Part shown: one piece after another, positions 26,488 through 34,717 of the stretch
How positions within the stretch are numbered: the stretch's first letter is position 1
How the letters are laid out: the number at the start of each line of letters is the position of its first letter
Assembly (NCBI GenBank): GCA_023457535.1
Contig: JAEWLN010000080.1
Span: forward strand, 1-48,455
Origin: Bacteroidota bacterium
GTDB lineage: Bacteria > Bacteroidota > Bacteroidia > Flavobacteriales > Flavobacteriaceae
Length of the DNA: 48,455 nt
Reading direction: 5' to 3'
Translations under genes and position numbers: made by a program
Notes under the pieces: model-generated
The model's input: the letters and a program-made list of their open reading frames with translations, nothing else
Told to the model about the DNA's origin: nothing
Databases searched by the model: none

Positions 26488-26666
26488 GCCATCGGGAGTT
26501 TATCGGAACGTAAAGTTGCCATAATTCGGCCGCAATGCACTTACACGATTTTTTAAAATTTTTACAAAAAATATTGTAACGTTTGCATCTTAAAGGCTCT
26601 TATTGGGCAATCAACTGAGTTTCATCATCAACCATTGCGGCAAAAACTGCCAAGAAAACGAATCGT

Positions 26667-27170
26667 TTGAAAGACAAGGAAGCTGAATTTCTGACCCGCA
26701 TCCAGACCCACAAGGGAATCTTGTTCAAGATTTCCAAGATGTATATGGACAATCAGGATGATCAGGACGACTTGTTCCAGGAAATCATCTGCCAGCTCTG
26801 GAAGGTGTACGATACGTTTCGCGGCGAGGCGCAGTTTTCCACATGGATGTACCGCGTGGCGGTCAACACCGCGATCGCGTACTTTAAAAAAGAGAAAAAA
26901 CAGCCGCCACGTTACGCGCTCCCGTCGGATCAGATTGCGGAACCGCATAGCGACCCGGATCTGCGCGAATTGCAACTGGCGCATTTTTACAAGGCATTGC
27001 AAGGGCTGGACAAAATTGAAAAAGCACTCGTATTTTATCATCTCGAGGGCTATTCGCATGCAGAAATCGGACGCAACATCGGCATTTCAGAAGGCAATGC
27101 GCGCGTGAGGCTGAGCCGCGCCAAAACCAAATTAAAAGACATCATTCAAAAACAAGGCTATGAATTTTAA
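26667..27170 (+). CDS. RNA polymerase sigma factor, ECF-type sigma-70 family
   Basis: Protein of 167 residues. Sigma region 2 is visible at about 25-75 (DDLFQEIICQLWKVYDTFRGEAQFSTWMYRVAVNTA, with the family's W and Y/F pattern) and region 4 at about 110-163 (GLDKIEKALVFYHLEGYSHAEIGRNIGISEGNARVRLSRAKTKLK, a helix-turn-helix). The start is a TTG at 26667; the next in-frame Met is at residue 25, inside region 2, and there is no upstream ATG before a sensible N-terminus. It overlaps the next gene by 11 bases, so that membrane protein is a candidate regulator of this sigma factor. Confidence 0.9.
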   Translation: MKDKEAEFLTRIQTHKGILFKISKMYMDNQDDQDDLFQEIICQLWKVYDTFRGEAQFSTWMYRVAVNTAIAYFKKEKKQPPRYALPSDQIAEPHSDPDLRELQLAHFYKALQGLDKIEKALVFYHLEGYSHAEIGRNIGISEGNARVRLSRAKTKLKDIIQKQGYEF

Positions 27171-27780
27171 CAACATTCAATCGGTATGGGACAACGACCG
27201 CGAACCGGGCGGACAAATCCCCGATCGCATCGACCAGCTCAAATCGGCGGGATTGCCGCTGGACAGGGTTCGGAAAAACCTGCGCAACGAATTTGTATAC
27301 CAGCTGGCCTCGATCGTTTTTGTAGCGTTCCTGCCACGCATTCACGCGTTCAATCCGGCGCTGAACGTTTGGTTTTACGTGACCTATGCGATCTTTGGGG
27401 CGATCAGCGCCTATTATCTTGTCAAATTGTTCCGGTTTTACCGCAGGCTGCAGCAGGTCGACATCAATACCAAAGACAGCCTTTATGAAGCCTATTACGA
27501 CATCCGGCTCAACATCGAAACGTACAAAACCTTTTCGTTTTCGCTGATGCCGTTCGTGCTCATTTTTGTCGCGATGTTTATCGTGAGCGTCAACCAGAGC
27601 GCCGTGGTTGAAATGGTGCAAACGGGCGTATTTCCACAGCGGGTGGTTTGGCAGTTTGCCGTCGGGTTTGCCGTCAGTCTTTTGATGATGGCACTGGCCA
27701 CAGAATGGTGGGTGCATCACTTTTACGGAAAATACGCACGCGAACTCAGAAAACTGCTCGATCAGCTCAAAGAAGCGTAA
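27160..27780 (+). CDS. Membrane protein coupled to the ECF sigma factor (possible anti-sigma partner)
   Basis: Protein of 206 residues whose ATG lies inside the 3' end of the sigma gene. The first 50 residues are soluble and polar (SVWDNDREPGGQIPDRIDQLK). Four hydrophobic segments follow: two around ASIVFVAFLPRIHAF and WFYVTYAIFGAISAYYLVKLF, two around FSLMPFVLIFVAMFIVSV and WQFAVGFAVSLLMMALA. A short basic tail ends the protein. The layout (cytosolic N-terminal part, then membrane) and overlap with the sigma gene suggest an anti-sigma role, but no zinc-binding anti-sigma motif (HxxxCxxC) is present and I do not recognise a named family. Confidence 0.75.
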   Translation: MNFNNIQSVWDNDREPGGQIPDRIDQLKSAGLPLDRVRKNLRNEFVYQLASIVFVAFLPRIHAFNPALNVWFYVTYAIFGAISAYYLVKLFRFYRRLQQVDINTKDSLYEAYYDIRLNIETYKTFSFSLMPFVLIFVAMFIVSVNQSAVVEMVQTGVFPQRVVWQFAVGFAVSLLMMALATEWWVHHFYGKYARELRKLLDQLKEA

Positions 27781-27796
27781 ACTCTGGTCTGACCGA

Positions 27797-27827
27797 TTGC
27801 GTGGCCGGGCCAAATTGGGTATTTTTG
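27797..27827 (+). promoter_or_regulatory. Promoter of the bioD-bioA operon
   Basis: TTG (27797-27799), 20 bases, then TATTTTTG (27820-27827); the bioD ATG follows 14 bases later. It excludes the upstream GTG/TTG starts. Confidence 0.6.
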
Positions 27828-27841
27828 CACAAACAAATCCC

Positions 27842-28459
27842 ATGAAATTATTCATCACCGGCATTTCGACCGATGTCGGAAAAACCATCGCATCGGCCAT
27901 CATCACACAAGCGCTCGAGGCCGATTATTGGAAACCCATCCAGGCCGGCGACCTCGATCACTCGGACAGCCACAAAATAAAGCGACTGATCTCGAACGAC
28001 AAGACCGTCATCCACGCCAACGCCTACGCGCTCCACACACCGGCGAGCCCGCACCTGGCCGCAGCAATAGACGGCGTGGCGATCGATCCGGAGCAAATCT
28101 GCGAACCGGCCACATCCAACCACCTGGTTATCGAAGGCGCCGGCGGATTGTTTGTCCCGATCAATTCACAGCACACCATCGCCGATCTGATCCGCCCGGA
28201 CTATAAGGTCGTGGTCGTTTCGCGTCACTATCTGGGCAGCATCAACCATACTTTGCTCACGATCGAAGCGCTGCGGTCGCGGCAAGCTGACATTGCGGGA
28301 ATTGTATTCAGCGGCCAGGAGCATCCGCCGACAGAATCCATTATTGTGTCAAAGACCGGGTTGCGCGTCATTGGCCGGATCGATCAGGAACCGTTTTTCG
28401 ATACGCGTATCATCGCCGATTACGCCCAACAATTCCAACCCAACCTGCTTGCCTTATGA
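27842..28459 (+). CDS. bioD: Dethiobiotin synthetase
   Basis: ATP-dependent enzyme that closes the ureido ring of dethiobiotin using CO2. The 205 residues include the P-loop variant GISTDVGKT (7-15), the KPIQAGD loop, HTPASPHLAA and VIEGAGGLFVPI. It is slightly shorter than the E. coli enzyme but keeps all the core motifs. The ATG at 27842 directly precedes the family's conserved N-terminus. It overlaps bioA by four bases (ATGA), so the two are translationally coupled and act in consecutive steps (BioA makes the BioD substrate). Confidence 0.96.
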   Translation: MKLFITGISTDVGKTIASAIITQALEADYWKPIQAGDLDHSDSHKIKRLISNDKTVIHANAYALHTPASPHLAAAIDGVAIDPEQICEPATSNHLVIEGAGGLFVPINSQHTIADLIRPDYKVVVVSRHYLGSINHTLLTIEALRSRQADIAGIVFSGQEHPPTESIIVSKTGLRVIGRIDQEPFFDTRIIADYAQQFQPNLLAL

Positions 28460-29727
28460 CCTTGACAGAAAAAGACGCCCGCTACCTTTGGCATCCATAC
28501 ACCCAACACAAAACCGCCGCCGCGCCTATTGCCATTGTCAAAGGCGAGGGCGCGCTGCTTTGGGACGAAAACGGCAAGGAATATCTCGATGCGATCGCCT
28601 CGTGGTGGGTCAATCCGTTCGGGCATTCGAACCGCACGATCGCCGATGCGATTTACAAGCAACTTACCTCGCTCGAACACGTGCTTTTTGGCGGATTTAC
28701 GCACGAGCCGGCCATTGCCGTGGCTGAAAAGTTGCTGCCCATGCTGCCGTCCAACCAGCAAAAGATTTTTTTCTCGGACAATGGCTCCACCGCGGTAGAA
28801 GTGGCGATCAAGGTCGCGTTGCAGTATTTTTTTAACCTCGGTCAAACGCGTAAGACCATCGTCGCTTTTGAGAATGCATTTCACGGCGACACTTTTGCGG
28901 CCATGGCGGCCAGCGGCATTTCGTTCTACACTCTTGCATTCAAAGGCATGTTCATCGATGTGGTCAGGATTCCGGTCCCGGTCGAAGGGCTTGAGCAGCA
29001 AAGTTTTGACGCGCTTGAATCCGCACTCGACAAGCACGATTGCGCCGCATTTATTTTTGAGCCGCTCGTTCAGGGTGCAGCAGGTATGGTCATGTACAGC
29101 CCTGAAAGTCTCGACAAACTCATGTCCATTTGCCAGAAACACGGCGTTTTGACAATTGCCGATGAAGTCATGACCGGATTTGGCAAAACAGGAAAAAATT
29201 TCGCATGTGACTACCTGACCCGCCAGCCGGACATGATGTGCCTTTCCAAAGCGCTCACAGGCGGTACAATTCCCATGGCGATCACCTCCTTCACCCAATC
29301 ATTGTTCGATGCTTTTTACAGCGATGACATCAACAAAGCGCTGTTCCACGGACACACCTTTACGGCAAACCCCACCGGATGTGCCGCCGCATTGGCCAGT
29401 ATGGAATTGCTCGCCACCGGTCACATGCAGCAAAACCTCACACGCATCAACGAGAGCCACCTTGCGTTCCAATCCCGTATGGGCGTGCATCCCAAAGTGA
29501 GAACTACACGCGTGCTTGGGACGATTTTTGCGCTCGAGGTCGAAACGGGACAGGATTCGAGCTATTACGGGGAAATCCGCACCAAATTGTATGATTTTTT
29601 TATCCGCAACGGCGTCATCCTGCGGCCTGTAGGAAATATCGTTTATGTGCTGCCGCCGTACATTATCACCAACGAGCAACTTGAAAAAGTCTATGCAATC
29701 ATCGAACAGGCTTTGGAAATAGTTTAA
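28456..29727 (+). CDS. bioA: Adenosylmethionine-8-amino-7-oxononanoate aminotransferase
   Basis: Class III PLP aminotransferase that converts KAPA to DAPA, normally with S-adenosylmethionine as amino donor. The 423 residues show HPYTQHK near the N-terminus (typical of BioA), WWVNPFGHSN, SDNGSTAVEVA, the PLP aspartate in IADEVMTGFGKTG (Asp236) and the Schiff-base Lys265 in SKALTGG. The HPYTQ start favours BioA over other class III enzymes. The stop codon TAA is also the first part of a -7 box that may serve the downstream ketoacyl synthase gene. Confidence 0.97.
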   Translation: MTLTEKDARYLWHPYTQHKTAAAPIAIVKGEGALLWDENGKEYLDAIASWWVNPFGHSNRTIADAIYKQLTSLEHVLFGGFTHEPAIAVAEKLLPMLPSNQQKIFFSDNGSTAVEVAIKVALQYFFNLGQTRKTIVAFENAFHGDTFAAMAASGISFYTLAFKGMFIDVVRIPVPVEGLEQQSFDALESALDKHDCAAFIFEPLVQGAAGMVMYSPESLDKLMSICQKHGVLTIADEVMTGFGKTGKNFACDYLTRQPDMMCLSKALTGGTIPMAITSFTQSLFDAFYSDDINKALFHGHTFTANPTGCAAALASMELLATGHMQQNLTRINESHLAFQSRMGVHPKVRTTRVLGTIFALEVETGQDSSYYGEIRTKLYDFFIRNGVILRPVGNIVYVLPPYIITNEQLEKVYAIIEQALEIV

Positions 29728-29732
29728 TTTTG
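29725..29732 (+). promoter_or_regulatory. Possible -7 box for the ketoacyl synthase gene
   Basis: TAATTTTG matches TAnnTTTG and overlaps the bioA stop. If used, the leader would be about 95 bases and would carry the hairpin element at 29739-29805. Confidence 0.35.
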
Positions 29733-29738
29733 TAGCCA

Positions 29739-29805
29739 ATCCTGCTATCCGCTGTATCTTTTCCCTGCAACAAGCAGGAAAAAGGATGCCGCTGCTATCA
29801 GGGCT
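29739..29805. repeat. Imperfect palindromic intergenic element (REP-like)
   Basis: CCTGCTATCCGCTGTATC near 29741 pairs imperfectly with GATGCCGCTGCTATCAGG near 29785, and the inner arms CCTGC (about 29766) and GCAGG (about 29775) close a small AACAA loop, giving a hairpin of about 65 bases. It resembles GC-rich palindromes that I recall as abundant between genes in flavobacterial genomes. No second copy is seen in this window. Confidence 0.5.
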
Positions 29806-29830
29806 AGGGCCTTTTGTTCCCCCTTGGATT

Positions 29831-30994
29831 ATGCTGAAACAACCCATCGCCATTACCGCAATCGCTTCGGTATCGCCCCTAGGATGCGACCCTCAAACCA
29901 TTTGGGCCAACTACCGCGCCGCCCGGCACTTTTTCACCCGGCGCGACTTTAATGGCAATCCTGAGTGGGCCGCCTTTCTCGATCCGTCGGCAAGAGCCAT
30001 GGTCGAGCAGCTGCGCACGTCGGACCCCAAATACAAAAATCTCGATGATTCGGTACTGCTGGCCATGGCTGCCTCGCGATTGGCCGTGGCGCAAGCCGGT
30101 TGGCAACACGGCGACACGTTCGGGATCAACCTGGGTTCTTCGCGCGGGGCCACGGGATTGTTTGAAAAATACTACGATGTATTTCTTGAATCGGGCAAAG
30201 CCGCTACGCTGACCTCGCCGTTGACTACCTCGGGCAATATTGCATCGTGGGTGTCGCACGATCTGCAAACGCAGGGCCCGGACATCTCGCACTCCATTAC
30301 GTGTTCAACGGCGCTGCACGCGCTGCTTAACGGCGTGGCGTGGCTGCAATCGGGAATGGCCGATCAGTTTCTCGTCGGGGGCAGCGAGGCGCCGCTTACC
30401 CCGTTCACCATTGCCCAGATGAAGGCGATGAAGATTTATTCCAGCGAAGAAGCCGGTTTTCCGTGCCGCGCGCTCGACCTCGGCAAAAAACAAAATACGA
30501 TGATTTTAGGCGAAGCTGCCGCGGTGTGCTGTCTTGAAACGGGCGTTCGTCCCAATGCGTTGGGATACATTCACGGCGTCGGATATGCCACCGAGGTGCT
30601 TGAACACAACGTATCGATTTCGGCAGAGGCCACGTGTTTCCAGAAATCGATGCGGATGGCACTTTCAGATACCCATCCCAGCAGCGTCGACGCCATCGTG
30701 ATGCACGCCCCCGGAACGCGCGCCGGCGACCAGACCGAATACCGCGCCATCGAAAAAGTGTTTGGCAATCGGATGCCGTTGCTCACGACCAATAAGTGGA
30801 AAATCGGACATACCTTTGGCGCATCGGGCATGCTCAGCATAGAACTGGCGCTTTTGATGCTGCGGCACAATGAGTTCATTGGCGTTCCGTTTGGCGCAAA
30901 ACCAAACCCTCGCGAGATCCGCAAAGTGCTGGTCAACGCCGTGGGTTTTGGCGGCAATGCGGTGAGCGTATTGTTGTGCGCTTCAGAATCGTAA
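29831..30994 (+). CDS. Beta-ketoacyl synthase, biotin-cluster associated
   Basis: Protein of 387 residues with a thiolase-like KAS fold. Cys158 lies in SITCSTALH (nucleophile), and His327 in NKWKIGHTFGASG. The first active-site histidine is His292, in the sequence MHAPGT rather than HGTxT; the spacing to the following Asp and Glu (GDQTE) is unchanged, so the residue itself seems kept. LGSSRG and NAVGFGGNAVS are further family motifs. I start at 29831, where the conserved MLKQPIAITAIASVSPLG begins. Position after bioD-bioA suggests a role in building the pimelate chain for biotin rather than bulk fatty acid synthesis; that is inference. Confidence 0.88.
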   Translation: MLKQPIAITAIASVSPLGCDPQTIWANYRAARHFFTRRDFNGNPEWAAFLDPSARAMVEQLRTSDPKYKNLDDSVLLAMAASRLAVAQAGWQHGDTFGINLGSSRGATGLFEKYYDVFLESGKAATLTSPLTTSGNIASWVSHDLQTQGPDISHSITCSTALHALLNGVAWLQSGMADQFLVGGSEAPLTPFTIAQMKAMKIYSSEEAGFPCRALDLGKKQNTMILGEAAAVCCLETGVRPNALGYIHGVGYATEVLEHNVSISAEATCFQKSMRMALSDTHPSSVDAIVMHAPGTRAGDQTEYRAIEKVFGNRMPLLTTNKWKIGHTFGASGMLSIELALLMLRHNEFIGVPFGAKPNPREIRKVLVNAVGFGGNAVSVLLCASES

Positions 30995-31000
30995 GAACAA

Positions 31001-31026
31001 AAAAGCCCGACTTTTGTCAGGCTTTC
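31001..31026. terminator. Bidirectional intrinsic terminator
   Basis: AAAGCCCGAC (31002-31011) and GTCAGGCTTT (31016-31025) pair with one mismatch around TTTT. It lies between the convergent ketoacyl synthase and atpC genes. Confidence 0.75.
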
Positions 31027-31046
31027 ATTAGGATCGTCTATCGGTC

Positions 31047-31328
31047 TTAATCGACCAGCACAATGGCTTTGTTGTCGTTCATTTCGATTGTCCCCGATTG
31101 GATCGCGAGCGTGTAATTTTTCTCATCGACCTTAGTGAACTTCGAAGCCGCTTCTTTGCTCAGCGCAAAACTGTCGGCACCAATTTTTATTACACCAGCT
31201 TTGAGGATCGAAACGATCGGCGCGTGGTGGTTCAAAATCTGGAAGCTTCCGTCAACTCCCGGCAAGGTCACCGATGTTACGGTTCCGGAAAACAAAGTGG
31301 CTTCTGGTGAAACTATTTCTAAAATCAT
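31047..31328 (-). CDS. atpC: ATP synthase F1 epsilon subunit
   Basis: Protein of 93 residues equal to the N-terminal beta-sandwich domain of epsilon (LEIVSPE, the LPGVDGSFQILNHHAPIVS motif, LKAGVI). The C-terminal two-helix hairpin that can inhibit the enzyme in proteobacteria is missing, as is common in Bacteroidetes. It binds gamma and links F1 to the Fo rotor at the inner membrane. It follows atpD after 67 bases that hold an AT-rich inverted repeat. No other ATP synthase genes are in the window, so the operon is split. Confidence 0.94.
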   Translation of the reverse strand: MILEIVSPEATLFSGTVTSVTLPGVDGSFQILNHHAPIVSILKAGVIKIGADSFALSKEAASKFTKVDEKNYTLAIQSGTIEMNDNKAIVLVD

Positions 31329-31334
31329 CTTTTT

Positions 31335-31393
31335 TTGTTTAAAGTTTAAAGTTTAAGGTTGGTCGCTGAACGTTAAACCTTAAACCTTGAACA
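31335..31393. repeat. AT-rich inverted repeat between atpD and atpC
   Basis: Repeated AAGTTTAAAGTTTAAGGTT-type words at about 31340-31358 face TTAAACCTTAAACCTTGAAC at about 31374-31393, forming an imperfect hairpin. It may tune the ratio of atpC to atpD or stabilise the upstream message. Confidence 0.55.
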
Positions 31394-31395
31394 TT

Positions 31396-32904
31396 TTACG
31401 CTTCTGCAAGCATTTTCTGACCCGCTTCGATCGCGTCCTCGATGGTTCCTTTCAGGTTGAAAGCCGCCTCTGGCAAGTGATCGAGTTCGCCGTCGATGAT
31501 CATATTAAATCCTTTAATGGTGTCTTTGATATCTACCAAAACCCCTGGGATACCTGTAAACTGCTCGGCTACGTGGAACGGTTGTGACAAGAAACGCTGA
31601 ACACGACGCGCACGGGATACGGCGAGTTTGTCTTCTTCAGACAATTCCTCCATACCCAAGATCGCGATGATGTCCTGCAACTGCTTGTATTTTTGAAGGA
31701 TCTCTTTCACGCGTTGTGCACAGTTGTAGTGCTCATCGCCCAGGATGTGCGGCGTAAGGATACGCGATGTGGAATCGAGCGGATCAACCGCCGGGTAAAT
31801 ACCAAGCTCGGCGATCTTACGCGACAATACGGTTGTGGCATCGAGGTGGGCAAACGTGGTTGCCGGTGCCGGGTCGGTCAAGTCATCCGCAGGAACGTAA
31901 ACCGCCTGAACTGAAGTGATCGATCCTTTATTGGTAGAGGTGATACGCTCTTGCATTGCACCCATTTCTGTTGCTAGTGTCGGTTGGTAACCTACCGCAG
32001 ATGGCATACGGCCCAAAAGTGCCGATACCTCAGAACCTGCTTGTGTAAAACGGAAGATGTTGTCCACGAAGAAAAGAACGTCTTTCCCCTGGTCTGAACC
32101 CGCTCCGTCACGGAAATATTCTGCGATTGAAAGTCCTGACAAGGCTACACGCGCACGTGCTCCAGGTGGCTCGTTCATTTGCCCGAATACGAAAGTCGCT
32201 TTGGAATCGCGCATACCGGCTTTGTCGACTTTGGTCAAATCCCATCCGCCGGCTTCCATGGAGTGCATGAACGCCTCGCCGTATTTAATGATGCCCGACT
32301 CGAGCATCTCGCGCAACAAGTCATTCCCTTCACGGGTTCTCTCGCCTACTCCGGCAAATACAGAAAGTCCGCCGTGTCCTTTGGCGATGTTGTTGATGAG
32401 TTCCTGGATCAAAACCGTTTTCCCTACGCCTGCACCACCAAACAAACCGATTTTCCCTCCTTTTGCATAAGGCTCGATCAAGTCGATTACTTTGATACCG
32501 GTAAACAAAACTTCAGTAGAGGTGGAAAGCTCGTCGAATTTTGGAGCCGGACGGTGGATGGAAATTCCATCGGCACCTGATTTTGGCAAATCGCCCAAGC
32601 CATCGATCGCATCGCCGATCACGTTGAACAGACGCCCGTAAACGTCTGCTCCGATAGGCATCTGGATTGGCGCACCTGTTCCAACGACTTCTGTACCGCG
32701 GCTGAGTCCGTCTGTCGAGTCCATCGAAATGGTACGAACGGCATTCTCACCGATGTGCGATTGTACTTCAAGTACCAACAAGGTACCGTCTTTCTTTGTG
32801 ATTTCCAATGAATCATAAATCTTTGGAAGCTCAACATCCCCGCTGAACGTAACGTCCACGACCGGTCCGATGATTTGTGCCACTTTTCCTGTTACTTTCG
32901 ACAT
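31396..32904 (-). CDS. atpD: ATP synthase F1 beta subunit
   Basis: Catalytic subunit of the F1 ATP synthase, 502 residues. Visible are the Walker A motif GGAGVGKTVLIQE, the Walker B region VLFFVDNIFRFTQAGSEVSALLGRMPSAVGYQPTL, GERTREGNDL and the DELSEED-like MEELSEEDKL near the C-terminus. It is slightly longer than the E. coli protein, mostly in the N-terminal barrel region. It heads an atpD-atpC unit on the minus strand with about 70 bases of probable leader. Confidence 0.98.
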   Translation of the reverse strand: MSKVTGKVAQIIGPVVDVTFSGDVELPKIYDSLEITKKDGTLLVLEVQSHIGENAVRTISMDSTDGLSRGTEVVGTGAPIQMPIGADVYGRLFNVIGDAIDGLGDLPKSGADGISIHRPAPKFDELSTSTEVLFTGIKVIDLIEPYAKGGKIGLFGGAGVGKTVLIQELINNIAKGHGGLSVFAGVGERTREGNDLLREMLESGIIKYGEAFMHSMEAGGWDLTKVDKAGMRDSKATFVFGQMNEPPGARARVALSGLSIAEYFRDGAGSDQGKDVLFFVDNIFRFTQAGSEVSALLGRMPSAVGYQPTLATEMGAMQERITSTNKGSITSVQAVYVPADDLTDPAPATTFAHLDATTVLSRKIAELGIYPAVDPLDSTSRILTPHILGDEHYNCAQRVKEILQKYKQLQDIIAILGMEELSEEDKLAVSRARRVQRFLSQPFHVAEQFTGIPGVLVDIKDTIKGFNMIIDGELDHLPEAAFNLKGTIEDAIEAGQKMLAEA

Positions 32905-32977
32905 TGCTTATGTATTTATTAAATAGCGATTTACCTTTGGGAAATAAGCCTGCCAAAAGACTGCTTTTTTCCGAGTG

Positions 32978-32985
32978 CAAAGATA
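32978..32985 (-). promoter_or_regulatory. -7 promoter box of atpD
   Basis: On the minus strand the sequence reads TATCTTTG, matching TAnnTTTG. No TTG at a standard distance. Confidence 0.4.
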
Positions 32986-33087
32986 ATTTTTAAAAATTGA
33001 ATATCCATAATTTTTTGAGAAAAAAATATTGGGTTGTTGCGGTATTGTTTGTTAAAACGACCGATCGGTTAAAATACTGTGCAAAAA

Positions 33088-33126
33088 CAAACGCCACCGC
33101 TCCCAGACCGGGAAAGATGGCGTTTG
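33088..33126 (-). terminator. Intrinsic terminator of the SGNH hydrolase / TonB receptor unit
   Basis: CAAACGCCA (33088-33096) pairs perfectly with TGGCGTTTG (33118-33126), with a small inner stem, followed on the minus strand by a T-rich stretch. Confidence 0.7.
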
Positions 33127-33143
33127 AAATTCATTAATTGCTG

Positions 33144-34706
33144 TTACAGCGAAGCCGGGAACAGGTTCAGATAAGGATCGACATTGATTTGCGGCAAATT
33201 CGATTTGTACCGCAGGTTGATCGCTTTGACAAACTCGTTGGCTACCACGGCATATCCCTTTGAAGTGGGGTGAATGCCGTCCAGTGAAAATGCATTGCCG
33301 AATACGAGCTGGTTGTTGAACGTAAAGCTGTTGCGCACAATTCCGCCTTCGGCAATTTGAGACATCAGTGCATTGGCGTCGACAAAGGCAAGGTTGTGGT
33401 TTGTAGCGGCTTGGTTTATCGTCGCATTGAACGCATCGGTGGCCGCGCGGAGTTCGGCGATCTCCGTTGGGATCAGCACGTGTTTGTCCTCGAGCGGATA
33501 GGTGATGCCATATTTGTCGAGGGGCGCCGGAATTCCCGTTGGGGCGGCACCGATAGCGGTTTGTGTCGTAAGCAACACCAAATCGCCTGCCTTGGCATGA
33601 CGCGCACGGCCAAAGACCTGACCGTAAAACGTTGCCGTAGCTACGCCGAGCGTTGGCGTGAAAGCCGCTGTCAATTGGGCAGACAAATCCGTCAGCGATT
33701 CATCTTTGATCAAAAGCGGATTGGCCGCCGTGGCAGAAAGCAAATTAACGCGGTCGCCGGCGCCAAATGCGGTCAGAGCAGCCTTGAGCGGTCCGTACAA
33801 TTGGGTGTTCAGCGCATTGACCGTCGCCTCGCCCACAGCCGTGTTTCCTCCGCCCAAAGCCGCAGTGGTCAATGGATTAGTTGGCACGGTGGTAAAGAAC
33901 GGAATGGAAGTCACATACGGAATATTGGCCACAGCACCTTTAGCACCGCCGGCAACCAATTGGCCTACGATGGCGTTGTACGTGCCGTCGAAACCTACGC
34001 CGGGAGCACCTGTGGCGGGTGTAATCGGATCTGTGCCGTCGCCGCCGGTTGTAGCATATCCGAGTACGTCATTGTTGCCGATCCACAACGTAAAGAACGT
34101 CGGGTTTTGCGCGAGTGCATCGCCAAGCACGGATGCCGTTGCCGATGAAGCGAAACGCACAAAATACGGATTGGCCGTTCTAGGCGAGGCCATAAGTCCT
34201 GCCGGATTCCCGTAGCCTGGCGCGAGCAGGTGGTAACTTTTGGCTCCGGGAACGCCCATGTTGTTGAACGGTCCTGACAACGGCGTGCTGATTTCATTGG
34301 TAATGGTACCGGTAACGCGTGTCGGCGTGGGAGAAACCGGGTTGCCGCTGGCGTCAGTCTGGCGCAGGTACAACCGCGTTTCAGCTACGGGTGTTCCCAT
34401 AAACAGCAATCCGCCTACGTTGTCGTTGGTCATCGGGATCTTGAATTCGCCGCCGCCCGCAAGCATGAACTGCTGCGAGAGGATGTTGGTCCACGAATTT
34501 TTCTGGCCTTCCACAAACAGCGCGCCGTCTGTGTAGCCCGCGGTCAGGGAATTCCCGAGCGCGACATAGTTCGAGAAGTCGGCCTCACCAGAGGTAATGA
34601 CCTCCGGCGCAACAACGGCTTCGTCGTCGTCGTTACAGGCTGTAAAGGCAAATGATGCCACCAACAGCCATGCAAAATTTCTGAGCATGATATTCTTATT
34701 TTTCAT
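33144..34706 (-). CDS. SGNH/GDSL hydrolase-family lipoprotein
   Basis: Protein of 520 residues from the ATG at 34706, 11 bases after the TonB receptor stop. The signal peptide has Cys24 in FAFTACNDDDE; the acidic stretch after the Cys resembles surface-export signals of Bacteroidetes lipoproteins. SGNH motifs: block I GNSLTAGY (Ser53 nucleophile), Gly in NMGVPGA, Asn in WIGNNDVLG, and the catalytic Asp/His in DGIHPTSKGY. Likely an esterase or lipase of the outer membrane. Pairing with a TonB receptor suggests that it releases a product the receptor imports; the product is unknown. An internal ATG at 34688 is also possible. Confidence 0.9.
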   Translation of the reverse strand: MKNKNIMLRNFAWLLVASFAFTACNDDDEAVVAPEVITSGEADFSNYVALGNSLTAGYTDGALFVEGQKNSWTNILSQQFMLAGGGEFKIPMTNDNVGGLLFMGTPVAETRLYLRQTDASGNPVSPTPTRVTGTITNEISTPLSGPFNNMGVPGAKSYHLLAPGYGNPAGLMASPRTANPYFVRFASSATASVLGDALAQNPTFFTLWIGNNDVLGYATTGGDGTDPITPATGAPGVGFDGTYNAIVGQLVAGGAKGAVANIPYVTSIPFFTTVPTNPLTTAALGGGNTAVGEATVNALNTQLYGPLKAALTAFGAGDRVNLLSATAANPLLIKDESLTDLSAQLTAAFTPTLGVATATFYGQVFGRARHAKAGDLVLLTTQTAIGAAPTGIPAPLDKYGITYPLEDKHVLIPTEIAELRAATDAFNATINQAATNHNLAFVDANALMSQIAEGGIVRNSFTFNNQLVFGNAFSLDGIHPTSKGYAVVANEFVKAINLRYKSNLPQINVDPYLNLFPASL

Positions 34707-34717
34707 TTTTATAGCAA

